The translations under genes were made by a program, and so were the position numbers. 32,853 nucleotides of DNA from an uncultured Enhydrobacter sp. GTDB lineage: Bacteria; Pseudomonadota; Gammaproteobacteria; Pseudomonadales; Moraxellaceae. Shown piece after piece: positions 26,287 through 32,853 of this stretch. The DNA is taken from the NCBI GenBank assembly GCA_946222995.1, contig CAMIOS010000025.1, positions 1 to 32,853 of the forward strand, given 5' to 3'. Within the stretch, counting starts at the first letter, position 1; each line of letters begins with the position of its first letter. The notes under the pieces are model-generated. The model did no database searches and was not told where the DNA came from. It saw nothing but the letters and a program-made list of their open reading frames with translations.

Positions 26287-26357
26287 TGGGATTTAAATAA
26301 AAAAAGACTCAGTTATGAGAGCATTTTTCGATAAAACTTAATCCAACCTTATGTTAC

Positions 26358-26435
26358 TTGATACAACCGCAAACCCTTGAAAACATTGCCTTTCGAGGGT
26401 TTTTTATTTAATATTATTGTATAATGTTGTATCAA
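26358..26435. repeat. Inverted repeat TTGATACAAC / GTTGTATCAA around the thrC terminator
   Basis: The 10-bp arms at 26358-26367 and 26426-26435 are exact reverse complements and bracket the terminator. In this place, just before an integrase gene, they are candidate recombinase or accessory-factor binding sites (inference). Confidence 0.45.
26371..26405 (+). terminator. Intrinsic terminator after thrC, possible integration point
   Basis: A 12-bp stem AAACCCTTGAAA/TTTCGAGGGTTT (one G-T pair), loop ACATTGCC, then T6. It ends the thrC transcript and lies next to the integrase gene. Whether the att core lies here cannot be known without the right junction. Confidence 0.8.
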
Positions 26436-26457
26436 ATTTTACATTGTTACGGCTAAA

Positions 26458-26481
26458 AACTGGTAACTAAACTGGTAACTA
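26458..26481 (+). repeat. Tandem 12-bp direct repeat before integrase
   Basis: AACTGGTAACTA occurs twice with no spacer, ending 15 bp before the integrase ATG. Possible integrase arm-type site or operator. Confidence 0.6.
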
Positions 26482-26496
26482 AATTTAGGGCTTATT

Positions 26497-27804
26497 ATGG
26501 CAACCGTAAAAAATGATAGCCAAATTCAAAAAGCTATCAAAGACACCACCAACACACAAAGATTTAACGTAATTGGGTATAGCGGTTTATTTCTTAGTGT
26601 TGAGGTGAGCAAAGCCACAGGCAACAAAACCGCCACTTTTAAGCACCGCTATAGCCACCCAGTAATCACAGGTAAACGCCCTACTATCACATTGGGGCAA
26701 TACCCCGCCTTTACCCTAGAGCAAGCCCGCCAAGCCTATAACGACAATTTAGCGTTATTGGGCAAAGGCATTGACCCTATCGAACACCGCCAAGCCGAAC
26801 GACAAAAAGAGATAATCGAACGTAAAAATACGCTAGATTACTTCATTGCCGAATGGTGGCAAATTCAACTAAAAAAGAAATTAAGCCCCGCTACTTATCC
26901 AAAGATAGAACGCAACCTTGCACCGATTAAAAAACAACTAGGTAAAATGCAAGTTACCGATATCAAGCCCGCCACCGTAATAGCCTTTATCAATGATATT
27001 CAAAAGACATACCCAGCCAAAGGAATAAAAGTAAAGGGCGTATTAAAGTCTATTTTGCAAATAGCCAAAATTCACCGAGTTATAGAACACAACCCAGCAA
27101 GCGACTTGCAAGGAACTTTAAAGCCATACAAAGAGAAACATTATAACGCTATCACCACGCCCGCAGAATTTGCCAAGCTATTAACCGATATAGACCAACT
27201 ACCCGAAAGCCCACTATTTCAAAAAGAGATTTTGCAACTACTGGCTTTAACTTTCGTTAGGATTGGGGATATTTGTTCAATGAAGTGGCAGGATATTAAT
27301 TTATTTACCCAGCAATGGGAATTTAGACCACAGAAAGCAGGCGGGCGTGATGATATGGTGGATTTAATCGTACCATTGTCACCGCAGGCTATTGCCATAT
27401 TGGAAAGCATGAAAGCCAAAACAGGCGGGTATGAATACGTTTTTTATAATGGCAGGCGTAAAGAGCATAAGCACACGCACCAACAGGAAATTAACAAACT
27501 ACTGAATAGCCCAGCCATGAATGAGGGCAACGGCTACAAAGACATACACAGCCCACACGGATTTAGAGCAAGTGCAAAAACAATGCTTATGGAGCGTTTG
27601 GGCTATGATGAGCTGATAACCGAACTTCAACTAGGGCATAGAATGGTTAACAGTTACGGGCGGGCTTATAGCCGTATGGATATGTTAGAGCAACGCAAAG
27701 CCATGATGAATGATTGGGCGAATTATCTTGACCAATTACGGGCAGGCAAGATTGACAACGTGTTATATGTGGACTTCAACAAAGCCAAAGCCATGAATGA
27801 GTAA
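26497..27804 (+). CDS. Tyrosine recombinase/integrase of an integrated element
   Basis: 435 aa. The N-terminal arm-binding domain (~1-95) is of the DUF4102 type (TITLGQYPAFTLEQARQAYN). The core-binding domain is ~105-205. The catalytic domain is ~215-410, with Arg in LTFVRIGDICSMKW, HGFRA (His-x-x-Arg), LQLGHR and the probable nucleophile Tyr in GRAYSRMDM. AGGG lies 6 nt before the ATG. It is complete and probably active. Such integrases sit at one end of genomic islands, prophages or satellites; here the attachment side is the thrC 3' end and not a tRNA gene. Confidence 0.93.
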   Translation: MATVKNDSQIQKAIKDTTNTQRFNVIGYSGLFLSVEVSKATGNKTATFKHRYSHPVITGKRPTITLGQYPAFTLEQARQAYNDNLALLGKGIDPIEHRQAERQKEIIERKNTLDYFIAEWWQIQLKKKLSPATYPKIERNLAPIKKQLGKMQVTDIKPATVIAFINDIQKTYPAKGIKVKGVLKSILQIAKIHRVIEHNPASDLQGTLKPYKEKHYNAITTPAEFAKLLTDIDQLPESPLFQKEILQLLALTFVRIGDICSMKWQDINLFTQQWEFRPQKAGGRDDMVDLIVPLSPQAIAILESMKAKTGGYEYVFYNGRRKEHKHTHQQEINKLLNSPAMNEGNGYKDIHSPHGFRASAKTMLMERLGYDELITELQLGHRMVNSYGRAYSRMDMLEQRKAMMNDWANYLDQLRAGKIDNVLYVDFNKAKAMNE

Positions 27805-27810
27805 CTGACC

Positions 27811-27990
27811 ATGACCGACACAGCAACCAACACGCCAGCCACAACCGACAGCGAGCCGTTAACCGCTAAAGATTGGCAGGCAATCATAGACATTTTGGAC
27901 AATCCATTTATTAAGCCAAGCGAGCGTGAGCAGGCATTATATGAGCAGGGGCTAAGATTGGTAAGGCTTGCTAGTGTTAGCGATTATTAG
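27811..27990 (+). CDS. Small hypothetical protein (59 aa)
   Basis: ATG 6 bp after the integrase stop. The product is acidic, begins MTDTATNTPATTDSEPLTAK and has a helical second half (DWQAIIDILDNPF, REQALYEQGLRLVRL). Not recognised. Its close spacing to int and lack of a strong Shine-Dalgarno suggest coupling; a recombination-directionality or regulatory role is possible but unsupported. Confidence 0.55.
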   Translation: MTDTATNTPATTDSEPLTAKDWQAIIDILDNPFIKPSEREQALYEQGLRLVRLASVSDY

Positions 27991-28027
27991 CGTTTATACT
28001 TGTTTAAAACAACTAGGAGTTAATGAC

Positions 28028-28297
28028 ATGATTATTGATTTACCGCCACAGATTGAACAAGCCATTATCAACAAAGCCCAAAGTAAGGGCATGACAGCCG
28101 AAAACTTTATCAAAGAGCAATTAGAACTTTTGGTAAGTGATTTTTCTTTTTTGGATAATAATGGCATTTATTCATATACCAGCCATGAAGCAAGTAATAT
28201 GAGTTTACAGGCGATTAATGAGCATTTAGACCAACCGCCACAGCCTACCCTAGCCATGCAGGAATTAATGGCAAATTATGGGGGGCTAAATGTTTAG
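28028..28297 (+). CDS. Antitoxin-like protein of a GNAT toxin-antitoxin pair
   Basis: 89 aa from the ATG at 28028, with AGGAG 8 nt upstream (an in-frame TTG further up lacks support). The N-terminal half, MIIDLPPQIEQAIINKAQSK followed by MTAENFIKEQLELLV, looks like a ribbon-helix-helix DNA-binding dimer. The C-terminal half (LDQPPQPTLAMQELMANYG) would wrap the toxin. Its last 8 nt overlap the acetyltransferase gene, as expected of type II modules. It does not look like the usual DUF1778 partner of TacT/AtaT toxins. Function inferred from order, size and fold pattern. Confidence 0.7.
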   Translation: MIIDLPPQIEQAIINKAQSKGMTAENFIKEQLELLVSDFSFLDNNGIYSYTSHEASNMSLQAINEHLDQPPQPTLAMQELMANYGGLNV

Positions 28298-28766
28298 GAT
28301 TGAGCATTTAGCAAAACACCACGATAAAAAGGCGTTTGATTGTGGCATTGAGCCATTAAACCGCTATTTACAGCAGTATGCGAACCAACACGGCAAAAAA
28401 GGCATATCAAAAACTTATGTTTTGACTGATAGTGATAAACCCCATGCGATACTAGGCTTTTATAGTATTTCGGCAGGTTCATTAAGAGAAGCGGGGATAA
28501 CCAGTTATCCAAATGATTTAGATTTACCTTGTGTATTGATTGGGCGTTTAGCGGTGGCAAGTCATACCAAAGGACAGGGCATAGCCAATTATTTGATGGC
28601 AAATGCGTTTGAACTGGTGAAACGCTTATCAAATGATGTGGGAATAGCGGTTATTTTGGTAGATTTAAAAGGCAGTCATTTAATAGGGTTTTATGAGCGT
28701 TTTGGATTTAGGCAAACCGCCCCCGATAGTTTGACAATGTATATTAGAGTGAGTGATTTAATTTAA
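28290..28766 (+). CDS. GNAT-family N-acetyltransferase toxin (TacT/AtaT-like)
   Basis: 158 aa. The start pattern FDCGIEPLNRYLQQYANQH is characteristic of the toxin subgroup that acetylates aminoacyl-tRNA. The acetyl-CoA binding region is IGRLAVASHTKGQGIANYLM (Q/RxxGxG/A-like), and the C-terminal part is LIGFYERFGFRQTAPDSLTMYI. It overlaps the upstream antitoxin-like gene. In an integrated element such a module would stabilise the island or act against phage (inference). The target tRNA cannot be predicted. Confidence 0.85.
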   Translation: MFRIEHLAKHHDKKAFDCGIEPLNRYLQQYANQHGKKGISKTYVLTDSDKPHAILGFYSISAGSLREAGITSYPNDLDLPCVLIGRLAVASHTKGQGIANYLMANAFELVKRLSNDVGIAVILVDLKGSHLIGFYERFGFRQTAPDSLTMYIRVSDLI

Positions 28767-28773
28767 CCAGTTT

Positions 28774-28837
28774 TGCAAGGCTAGGAACTGCAGCCCGAAA
28801 GCGGGGAATTTTCGCACCAAACCCCGCCCGCCTTGCA
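28774..28837 (+). ncRNA. GC-rich structured element of unknown type
   Basis: An outer perfect stem TGCAAGGC (28774-28781) / GCCTTGCA (28830-28837) encloses two mutually exclusive inner pairings: CCCG/CGGG with loop AAAG (28794-28805), or GCGGGG (28801-28806) / CCCCGC (28822-28827). The ~64-nt block is much richer in G+C than the AT-rich genes beside it. It follows the GNAT stop by 7 bp and precedes an AT-rich gene whose ribosome-binding site is not obvious. It could be a terminator-like structure, a leader RNA or a DNA-level site. Confidence 0.4.
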
Positions 28838-28856
28838 CCCTCTTTTATTGGTGCGT

Positions 28857-29903
28857 ATGGTGCGAATTATGGGATTGTATGAGCATAAGGAATTTTTAAA
28901 TTTTCATGATGTTGCAAGATATTTACATGATAAAGAAATAGAATATTTTAACCCCTACGATGACAACGATATCAATAGATTAAAGAGCGTTATTTTAGAG
29001 CTATATAATGAGGATAAAGTACACCCAGTATTCTATTATGATGGTTTAGTTAGGAATGGCTTTAATTTAGATGATAGGCTTTTTTCATTGCGAGGTTGGA
29101 TATATGCAAGTAAAAAGATGATTAATGATTTATTTGATAGTTCTAAAATTGATTTAAACGTGAATGATTATTTAAAAGTTTGTAAATTGCATACCGATAC
29201 AGAAGATAGCAATATTGGGGATATGATTGAAAATGATTTAAATAATTATGTTTATATGGATACAAGAAGATATAAACTTGACCCGCCAAAAATAGATGAC
29301 AATGGAAACCTTATCCCGCCAAAAAAAAGAATGGATATTGTATTTGAAGTTTTAAAAGAATATGGCGAAGATATAAAGCATAACCCAGCATTGAAACTAG
29401 AAGATTATCATGACAGGTTACCTAAAATAATTAAAAATGATATATGGTTAAATTTTGATGAATTACTTTACCCTAAAACTGACTTAGACAAGCTATTTGA
29501 TATCACAGCCCGAACAGATAATAGTAAATTGCTTGAACAAATATCTGAACTTGAAAGTAAGCTAAAAATTGCTAACGATACTATTACTAGCCAAATGGCT
29601 GAGTTGGTTATTGTTAAAGCCAAATTAGGTAATTTAGAGCAGAAAAGCGGGTTAAATCAGAGCGATACTGTAACAGATGATGACAAGGAAATTAACACTA
29701 AATCACAAAATACAGTAGCAAAGATTTTAAATGCTGTTTTGGATTTAGCAGAATTGAATAAAAATGACCCATATAGCTATGATAACCCCACTAGCACAAA
29801 CTATTTTATCTATAATCAGCTTGTTAAAAACAAAACTATAGTTAAACAACAAACTATTGGTAGATGGTTAGAGTTAGCAAGCCAACAAGTTACTGACCAA
29901 TAA
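28857..29903 (+). CDS. Hypothetical protein with coiled coil, possible DNA-binding
   Basis: 348 aa from the ATG at 28857; ATG 28869 or TTG 28833 are alternatives, none with a good ribosome-binding site. The N-terminal ~60 residues (FLNFHDVARYLHDKEIEYFN) look like a small helix-turn-helix-like module. The middle is charged and Asp/Asn/Lys-rich. A coiled coil spans about residues 225-265 (LLEQISELESKLKIANDTITSQ would continue it). The C-terminus (TVAKILNAVLDLAELNKNDP, then TIGRWLELASQQ) resembles a conserved tail I associate with orphan proteins of mobile elements in this family. It is notably more AT-rich than its neighbours and closed by its own terminator, like a cargo gene. Function unknown. 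Confidence 0.8.
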   Translation: MVRIMGLYEHKEFLNFHDVARYLHDKEIEYFNPYDDNDINRLKSVILELYNEDKVHPVFYYDGLVRNGFNLDDRLFSLRGWIYASKKMINDLFDSSKIDLNVNDYLKVCKLHTDTEDSNIGDMIENDLNNYVYMDTRRYKLDPPKIDDNGNLIPPKKRMDIVFEVLKEYGEDIKHNPALKLEDYHDRLPKIIKNDIWLNFDELLYPKTDLDKLFDITARTDNSKLLEQISELESKLKIANDTITSQMAELVIVKAKLGNLEQKSGLNQSDTVTDDDKEINTKSQNTVAKILNAVLDLAELNKNDPYSYDNPTSTNYFIYNQLVKNKTIVKQQTIGRWLELASQQVTDQ

Positions 29904-29920
29904 GTACATTTTATTTTCTT

Positions 29921-29952
29921 AAAGCCCGTTTTATTTAAAATGGGCTTTTTTT
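29921..29952 (+). terminator. Intrinsic terminator after the coiled-coil gene
   Basis: A 12-bp stem AAAGCCCGTTTT/AAAATGGGCTTT (one G-T pair), loop ATTT, T-run. It divides the int-toxin-cargo part of the element from the small-gene operon that follows. Confidence 0.9.
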
Positions 29953-30027
29953 ATATAAAACAAATCAAATTTACCGCATTTCATAATACCCCTTACAACA
30001 TAACCCCACTTGTAAGGAGTAAAGGCA

Positions 30028-30279
30028 ATGAGCCACACCACCACGCCAAAAGGCGAAAATCAAACAAATATTACTTTTAGTGATATTGCCAACAACCCGC
30101 AGGGCTTAACCCCGCTTAACGATACAGCCAAGCTATTTAACCGCCATGCTGAAACATTACGCAGATGGGTAAGAAGTGACAAAAACCCTTTTGTTAAACC
30201 AGTGGCAGTAAATGGGTTTTATTTTTTCAAAAATAGCGACCTTTTGGAGTTTATCGAAAAGCAACAGGCAACAGCATAA
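30028..30279 (+). CDS. Small helix-turn-helix protein, excisionase/AlpA-like
   Basis: 83 aa. AAGGAG lies 8 nt before the ATG. The pattern LNDTAKLFNRHAETLRRWVR, then a basic loop, then NGFYFFKNSDLLEFIEKQQ fits a MerR/excisionase-type winged helix (DNA recognition, wing, dimer helix). In integrated elements such proteins act as excision factors or as activators of element genes. First gene of a compact operon. The role is inferred. Confidence 0.7.
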   Translation: MSHTTTPKGENQTNITFSDIANNPQGLTPLNDTAKLFNRHAETLRRWVRSDKNPFVKPVAVNGFYFFKNSDLLEFIEKQQATA

Positions 30280-30289
30280 GGGGCAGACC

Positions 30290-30562
30290 ATGACAGCAGA
30301 CAACAAACTAAACACACCAAGCCCAAACGATACCACCAGCCATAAACGCATATTAAAGGATTTCATGCTGAAAGGTGGAACGCTTGACCGATTTAAGGCG
30401 GTGGAACTATGCCTATGTTTTGACCTATCGCAACGCATGGGCGATTTAATCCGTGAGGGCGTGCCAGTCATCAAACAATGGGCTTGTAACCCAAAGACAG
30501 GCAAACGATTTAAACGCTACTCATTACCTATTAGCTACATTCAACAACAGGGGCAGCCATGA
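30290..30562 (+). CDS. Small helix-turn-helix protein (HTH_39-like)
   Basis: 90 aa from the ATG at 30290 with AGGGG upstream. An upstream in-frame ATG lies inside the previous gene and is unlikely. RILKDFMLKGGTLDRFKAVE then LSQRMGDLIREGVPVIKQW resembles the winged-helix domain found in phage and satellite proteins, where 'L..GG.IT..EAL' is followed by 'R..DLR..G.PI'. Its 3' end overlaps the next gene by 4 nt (ATGA). Confidence 0.7.
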   Translation: MTADNKLNTPSPNDTTSHKRILKDFMLKGGTLDRFKAVELCLCFDLSQRMGDLIREGVPVIKQWACNPKTGKRFKRYSLPISYIQQQGQP

Positions 30563-30753
30563 AAGCCAAACTTCAACAGCTTGCCAGCCAATTAGATGAC
30601 GTTATGCACCAAGCCGAATTTATGGCGAATTGGGTGCAGGACAACCGCCTAAACCGTCAACAGATGGAAAATGAATTTAACATTTTGATTGCTGAAATAT
30701 GGGATACCCAACAACAGGTTAAGGCAATCATTGAACAGGAAACCACCGCATGA
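30559..30753 (+). CDS. Small hypothetical protein (64 aa), helical
   Basis: Starts within the ATGA overlap of the previous gene and ends in another ATGA overlap. MKAKLQQLASQLDDVMHQAE, and the rest, is predicted all-helical with Gln-rich heptads. Not recognised. The coupling on both sides indicates a real gene. Confidence 0.65.
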   Translation: MKAKLQQLASQLDDVMHQAEFMANWVQDNRLNRQQMENEFNILIAEIWDTQQQVKAIIEQETTA

Positions 30754-31088
30754 AAGAACAATCTAGCCCCGCCTTTAAACGTGCCTTAGCTGAATATGAA
30801 CGCATTGCCAGCCTACACGGTGAGGACAGCGAACAGGCTATAAATGCCTTTATGAAATGTTATGACCTTGCCCCGCAACATTACCGAGATGAAGCGGGCA
30901 AGATGGTAGAACAAATGGGAATGATACCAAAGCCAAGCGGTTACACAGATAACGGGCAACCCGTATTTAGTGCCAGCGATTTAGCAAAGCATTTTGGGGT
31001 GAGTGAAAGCGAAGTTATCGAGCGTTTAAACCAGCTAGACCCGCAGCATAAAAGCCTATATCACGGCAATATCAACCGCATACAGTGA
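30750..31088 (+). CDS. Hypothetical protein (112 aa) with C-terminal HTH-like segment
   Basis: ATGA overlap with the upstream gene. The N-terminal half is helical (RALAEYERIASLHGEDSEQA). The C-terminal half has VFSASDLAKHFGVSESEVIE, a good helix-turn-helix pattern, so DNA binding is plausible. Not assigned to a family. Confidence 0.65.
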   Translation: MKEQSSPAFKRALAEYERIASLHGEDSEQAINAFMKCYDLAPQHYRDEAGKMVEQMGMIPKPSGYTDNGQPVFSASDLAKHFGVSESEVIERLNQLDPQHKSLYHGNINRIQ

Positions 31089-31309
31089 GCCAAACTATGA
31101 ACCAGTGTAATGACACCAACAACGATTTTTATGCCATTTTTGCAGATGGTGAGTTAATCAACACCAAAGAATTAGGGTTTTTGCATACGTTAGATTTTGC
31201 AGAAAATGCAGCCGAACTACTTAGAGCCGTTAACCCTAATAAATTCATTCTCATTCAACGAGCCATTATTGCGGGTGATACCGTAACAGGCTATGAAAAC
31301 GTGATGTAA
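31085..31309 (+). CDS. Small hypothetical protein (74 aa)
   Basis: GTG start in a GTGA overlap with the previous stop; the ATG at 31097 is the alternative. The product DFYAIFADGELINTKELGF, followed by a helix and FILIQRAIIAGDTVTGYENVM, looks like a small alpha/beta protein. Not recognised. Confidence 0.6.
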   Translation: MSQTMNQCNDTNNDFYAIFADGELINTKELGFLHTLDFAENAAELLRAVNPNKFILIQRAIIAGDTVTGYENVM

Positions 31310-31320
31310 GGAGCTTTACC

Positions 31321-31842
31321 ATGAACCACTATAAAGACACCACCTACAACCCAAACACGCTAGAAACGCTTAAAAATGGGCAAATTGACACTATCACAAA
31401 GGTAACTTTACTTGATGTGATAAAAAGCATATTACTAGCGGTTTTGATGATTGGTTTATTGCTACTCATTAGCAGTTATCACCAAGCCCACCCTAAAAAT
31501 AGCTTGCAAAGTGTGGCGGGCGTGATTGATAATAAAGACCTCTCAAAAAGTAAAAGCGGTATGCCAAACCGTTATTCATTGGCTTTTTTTGTGCCTAATT
31601 ATCGCCTGACCTCTCAAGTCAACGATATGGACAGCATAGCACCCCTAACCCATTTCACAGGGTTAAACCGTCATATATACGCCCACAGCGTAACCAATTA
31701 TGACGAGGTGACATCGCAAAATAAAATAGCCGAAAGGCGAATATGCGGGGCGGTTGCTTTTACTACCGAGAGTGAGCCTTGTCTTACCCCTTTTTGGGAT
31801 AAGCAAATAATCATAACTCAAAATGTAAAAGGAGTAGCTTAA
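31321..31842 (+). CDS. Hypothetical single-pass membrane protein (173 aa)
   Basis: AAGGAG lies upstream of the ATG. About 33 cytosolic residues are followed by one clear transmembrane helix (SILLAVLMIGLLLLISSY, ~36-53) and a ~120-residue domain with Cys residues (RRICGAVAF, SEPCLTPF) that would face the periplasm by the positive-inside rule. Not recognised. It is the only obvious membrane protein in the operon. Confidence 0.65.
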   Translation: MNHYKDTTYNPNTLETLKNGQIDTITKVTLLDVIKSILLAVLMIGLLLLISSYHQAHPKNSLQSVAGVIDNKDLSKSKSGMPNRYSLAFFVPNYRLTSQVNDMDSIAPLTHFTGLNRHIYAHSVTNYDEVTSQNKIAERRICGAVAFTTESEPCLTPFWDKQIIITQNVKGVA

Positions 31843-32151
31843 ATGGCTAATCAAAACCACACCCCACGCCCACAGGTACCTACCCAAGCCGAACTACAAA
31901 GCCAAATTGATAGCTTAAACTGTGAAGTTTACGATTGCTTAACCTTGAACCGTGAGCATTTAACCATGCTATGGAAAATGGTTGATACTGCTATTGATGA
32001 CCTAACCGCAACCCATGACCCACACCACGCTATCAAACAGGCAAAGCGAGCGTTATTCATTGCTCAACATTTAGCCATTGATTTTTTAGATGGCATAGAT
32101 ATGCAGATTGAAAGCCACCCATGCCATGAAGTGGAGGTAAGCAATGGTTAA
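31843..32151 (+). CDS. Hypothetical protein (102 aa), helical
   Basis: The ATG directly follows the previous stop, with AAAAGGAG about 10 nt upstream. The N-terminus is polar (Pro/Gln-rich), then long helices (ELQSQIDSLNCEVYDCLTLN, AIKQAKRALFIAQHLAIDFL). Overlaps the next gene by 8 nt. Not recognised. Confidence 0.6.
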   Translation: MANQNHTPRPQVPTQAELQSQIDSLNCEVYDCLTLNREHLTMLWKMVDTAIDDLTATHDPHHAIKQAKRALFIAQHLAIDFLDGIDMQIESHPCHEVEVSNG

Positions 32152-32347
32152 TCAATCCACACACGCACGCCAAAGCCAAGCTATTAGCGACATTCAAAAA
32201 ATAGCAGCTCACACCGCAGGCGATAAGCAAAAGTTAATTGATGAATTCATGCAACCGATTGAAATACGGTTAGGCATGGGGCATTTATTGGCAGATGATT
32301 TTATTTACTCACTCAAACACACAATTAAGCAAGCACAAGGACAATAA
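32144..32347 (+). CDS. Small hypothetical protein (67 aa)
   Basis: Overlaps the previous gene by 8 nt; GGAGG lies 8 nt before the ATG inside that gene. The sequence SQAISDIQKIAAHTAGDKQK then FIYSLKHTIKQAQGQ is helical. Not recognised. Confidence 0.55.
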   Translation: MVNQSTHARQSQAISDIQKIAAHTAGDKQKLIDEFMQPIEIRLGMGHLLADDFIYSLKHTIKQAQGQ

Positions 32348-32350
32348 ACC

Positions 32351-32728
32351 ATGAATAAGCTAAACCAACTACAAACACCAACTCAAAAAATCCAACAATT
32401 AAATTACTACCTATCTGTAATTGTTGATGAATTACGCAAGCCATTAAATTTAATTGACCTTGTAAAAGTACAATCGTTTTTTGGCATGGTTAGCAATGTG
32501 TATGCTGAATGTGTACCTTATTTTGAATGTTTTGATACAGCTTACCAAATGCAGGCATGGGCTACAGCTAACGAGCGTTTTAATGACGAGTTAATGAATG
32601 CTTATCAAAATCAAATTGATGATATGGAACTGGATAAAACCCTAACCATGTATGCCGATATGATGAGCCGTTTAATTACTGATATTTTGCTTAGTATTTT
32701 AGCCGAGCTATCTTGTAACTATGAGTAG
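32351..32728 (+). CDS. Hypothetical protein (125 aa), helical
   Basis: Starts 3 bp after the previous stop. Largely helical with four possible helices (KIQQLNYYLSVIVDELRKPL, FGMVSNVYAECVPYFECFD, NERFNDELMNAYQNQIDDME, MYADMMSRLITDILLSILAE). The last is amphipathic or weakly membrane-like. Not recognised. Confidence 0.6.
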   Translation: MNKLNQLQTPTQKIQQLNYYLSVIVDELRKPLNLIDLVKVQSFFGMVSNVYAECVPYFECFDTAYQMQAWATANERFNDELMNAYQNQIDDMELDKTLTMYADMMSRLITDILLSILAELSCNYE

Positions 32729-32825
32729 AGTAAAAAGCGTTAAACAACCGTATCACAACACACAAACAGGCGGTATTTACCGCTTGTTTTGTCTAAGTGG
32801 TGCAATCGTACCAGCCACCAGTTAA
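32721..32825 (+). CDS. Possible 34-aa peptide overlapping the previous gene
   Basis: The ATG lies 8 nt inside the upstream gene, the same overlap length used twice elsewhere in this element. Reads MSRVKSVKQPYHNTQTGGIY and ends SGAIVPATS. The TGGIYRLFCLSGA segment faintly recalls short 'Ash'-like satellite peptides, but this is weak. The last 28 bases of the window hold nothing I can identify. Confidence 0.3.
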   Translation: MSRVKSVKQPYHNTQTGGIYRLFCLSGAIVPATS

Positions 32826-32853
32826 ACACGCTACAAACGCAAATTAAAGCCAT

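Noticed and set aside
26287..26496. tRNA gene as integration target
   Set aside because: No tRNA-like cloverleaf or T-loop sequence; the conserved feature is the thrC terminator.
1..32853. CRISPR array
   Set aside because: No regularly spaced direct repeats of suitable length anywhere in the window.

Overview
The window is a chromosomal replication-origin neighbourhood from a gammaproteobacterium of the family Moraxellaceae, most likely Moraxella or a close relative. This rests on three things: the gyrB-recF-dnaN-dnaA / rpmH-rnpA-yidD-yidC-mnmE order, the AT-rich composition, and a trimeric autotransporter gene followed by a TpgA-type lipoprotein, a pairing known from Acinetobacter. The species is inferred from protein resemblance only.

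Layout. 1-3.3 kb: the 3' part of a YadA-type trimeric autotransporter adhesin and its TpgA-like OmpA/SmpA lipoprotein partner. 3.4-10.6 kb (leftward): mntP, gyrB, recF, dnaN, dnaA. 10.6-12.3 kb: the dnaA-rpmH intergenic region, with a cluster of DnaA boxes and an AT-rich stretch (probable oriC). It is split by a complete 1182-bp ISAs1-family element with a perfect 10-bp target duplication. 12.3-19.4 kb (rightward): rpmH, rnpA, yidD, yidC, mnmE, nrdR, ribD, ribE. 19.6-22.4 kb (leftward): a hybrid sensor histidine kinase of BarA/GacS type. 22.5-26.3 kb (rightward): fmt, rsmB, thrC. 26.4 kb to the end: an integrated element starting just after the thrC terminator. It has a tyrosine recombinase, a GNAT toxin-antitoxin pair, an unknown coiled-coil protein, two small helix-turn-helix proteins and a tightly packed run of small orphan genes, and it continues past the window end.

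The core genes carry out replication initiation (DnaA, DnaN, GyrB, RecF), ribosome, RNase P and membrane-insertion functions (L34, RnpA, YidD, YidC), tRNA modification and translation start (MnmE, Fmt, RsmB), and riboflavin and threonine synthesis. Their transcription is mostly directed away from the dnaA-rpmH gap.

The most striking pattern is not a gene. The ribD-ribE gap (18287-18733) has four DnaA boxes, two of them perfect, in AT-rich DNA, and it holds two of three parS-like palindromes that carry CACATG instead of CACGTG; the third lies at the end of ribD. Canonical parS sites lie inside recF (two), ribE (one) and, with one mismatch, fmt (one). The window therefore has two DnaA-box clusters about 7.6 kb apart within a parS-rich centromere-like zone. 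The DnaA-box and parS matches are read directly from sequence; their function is inferred.
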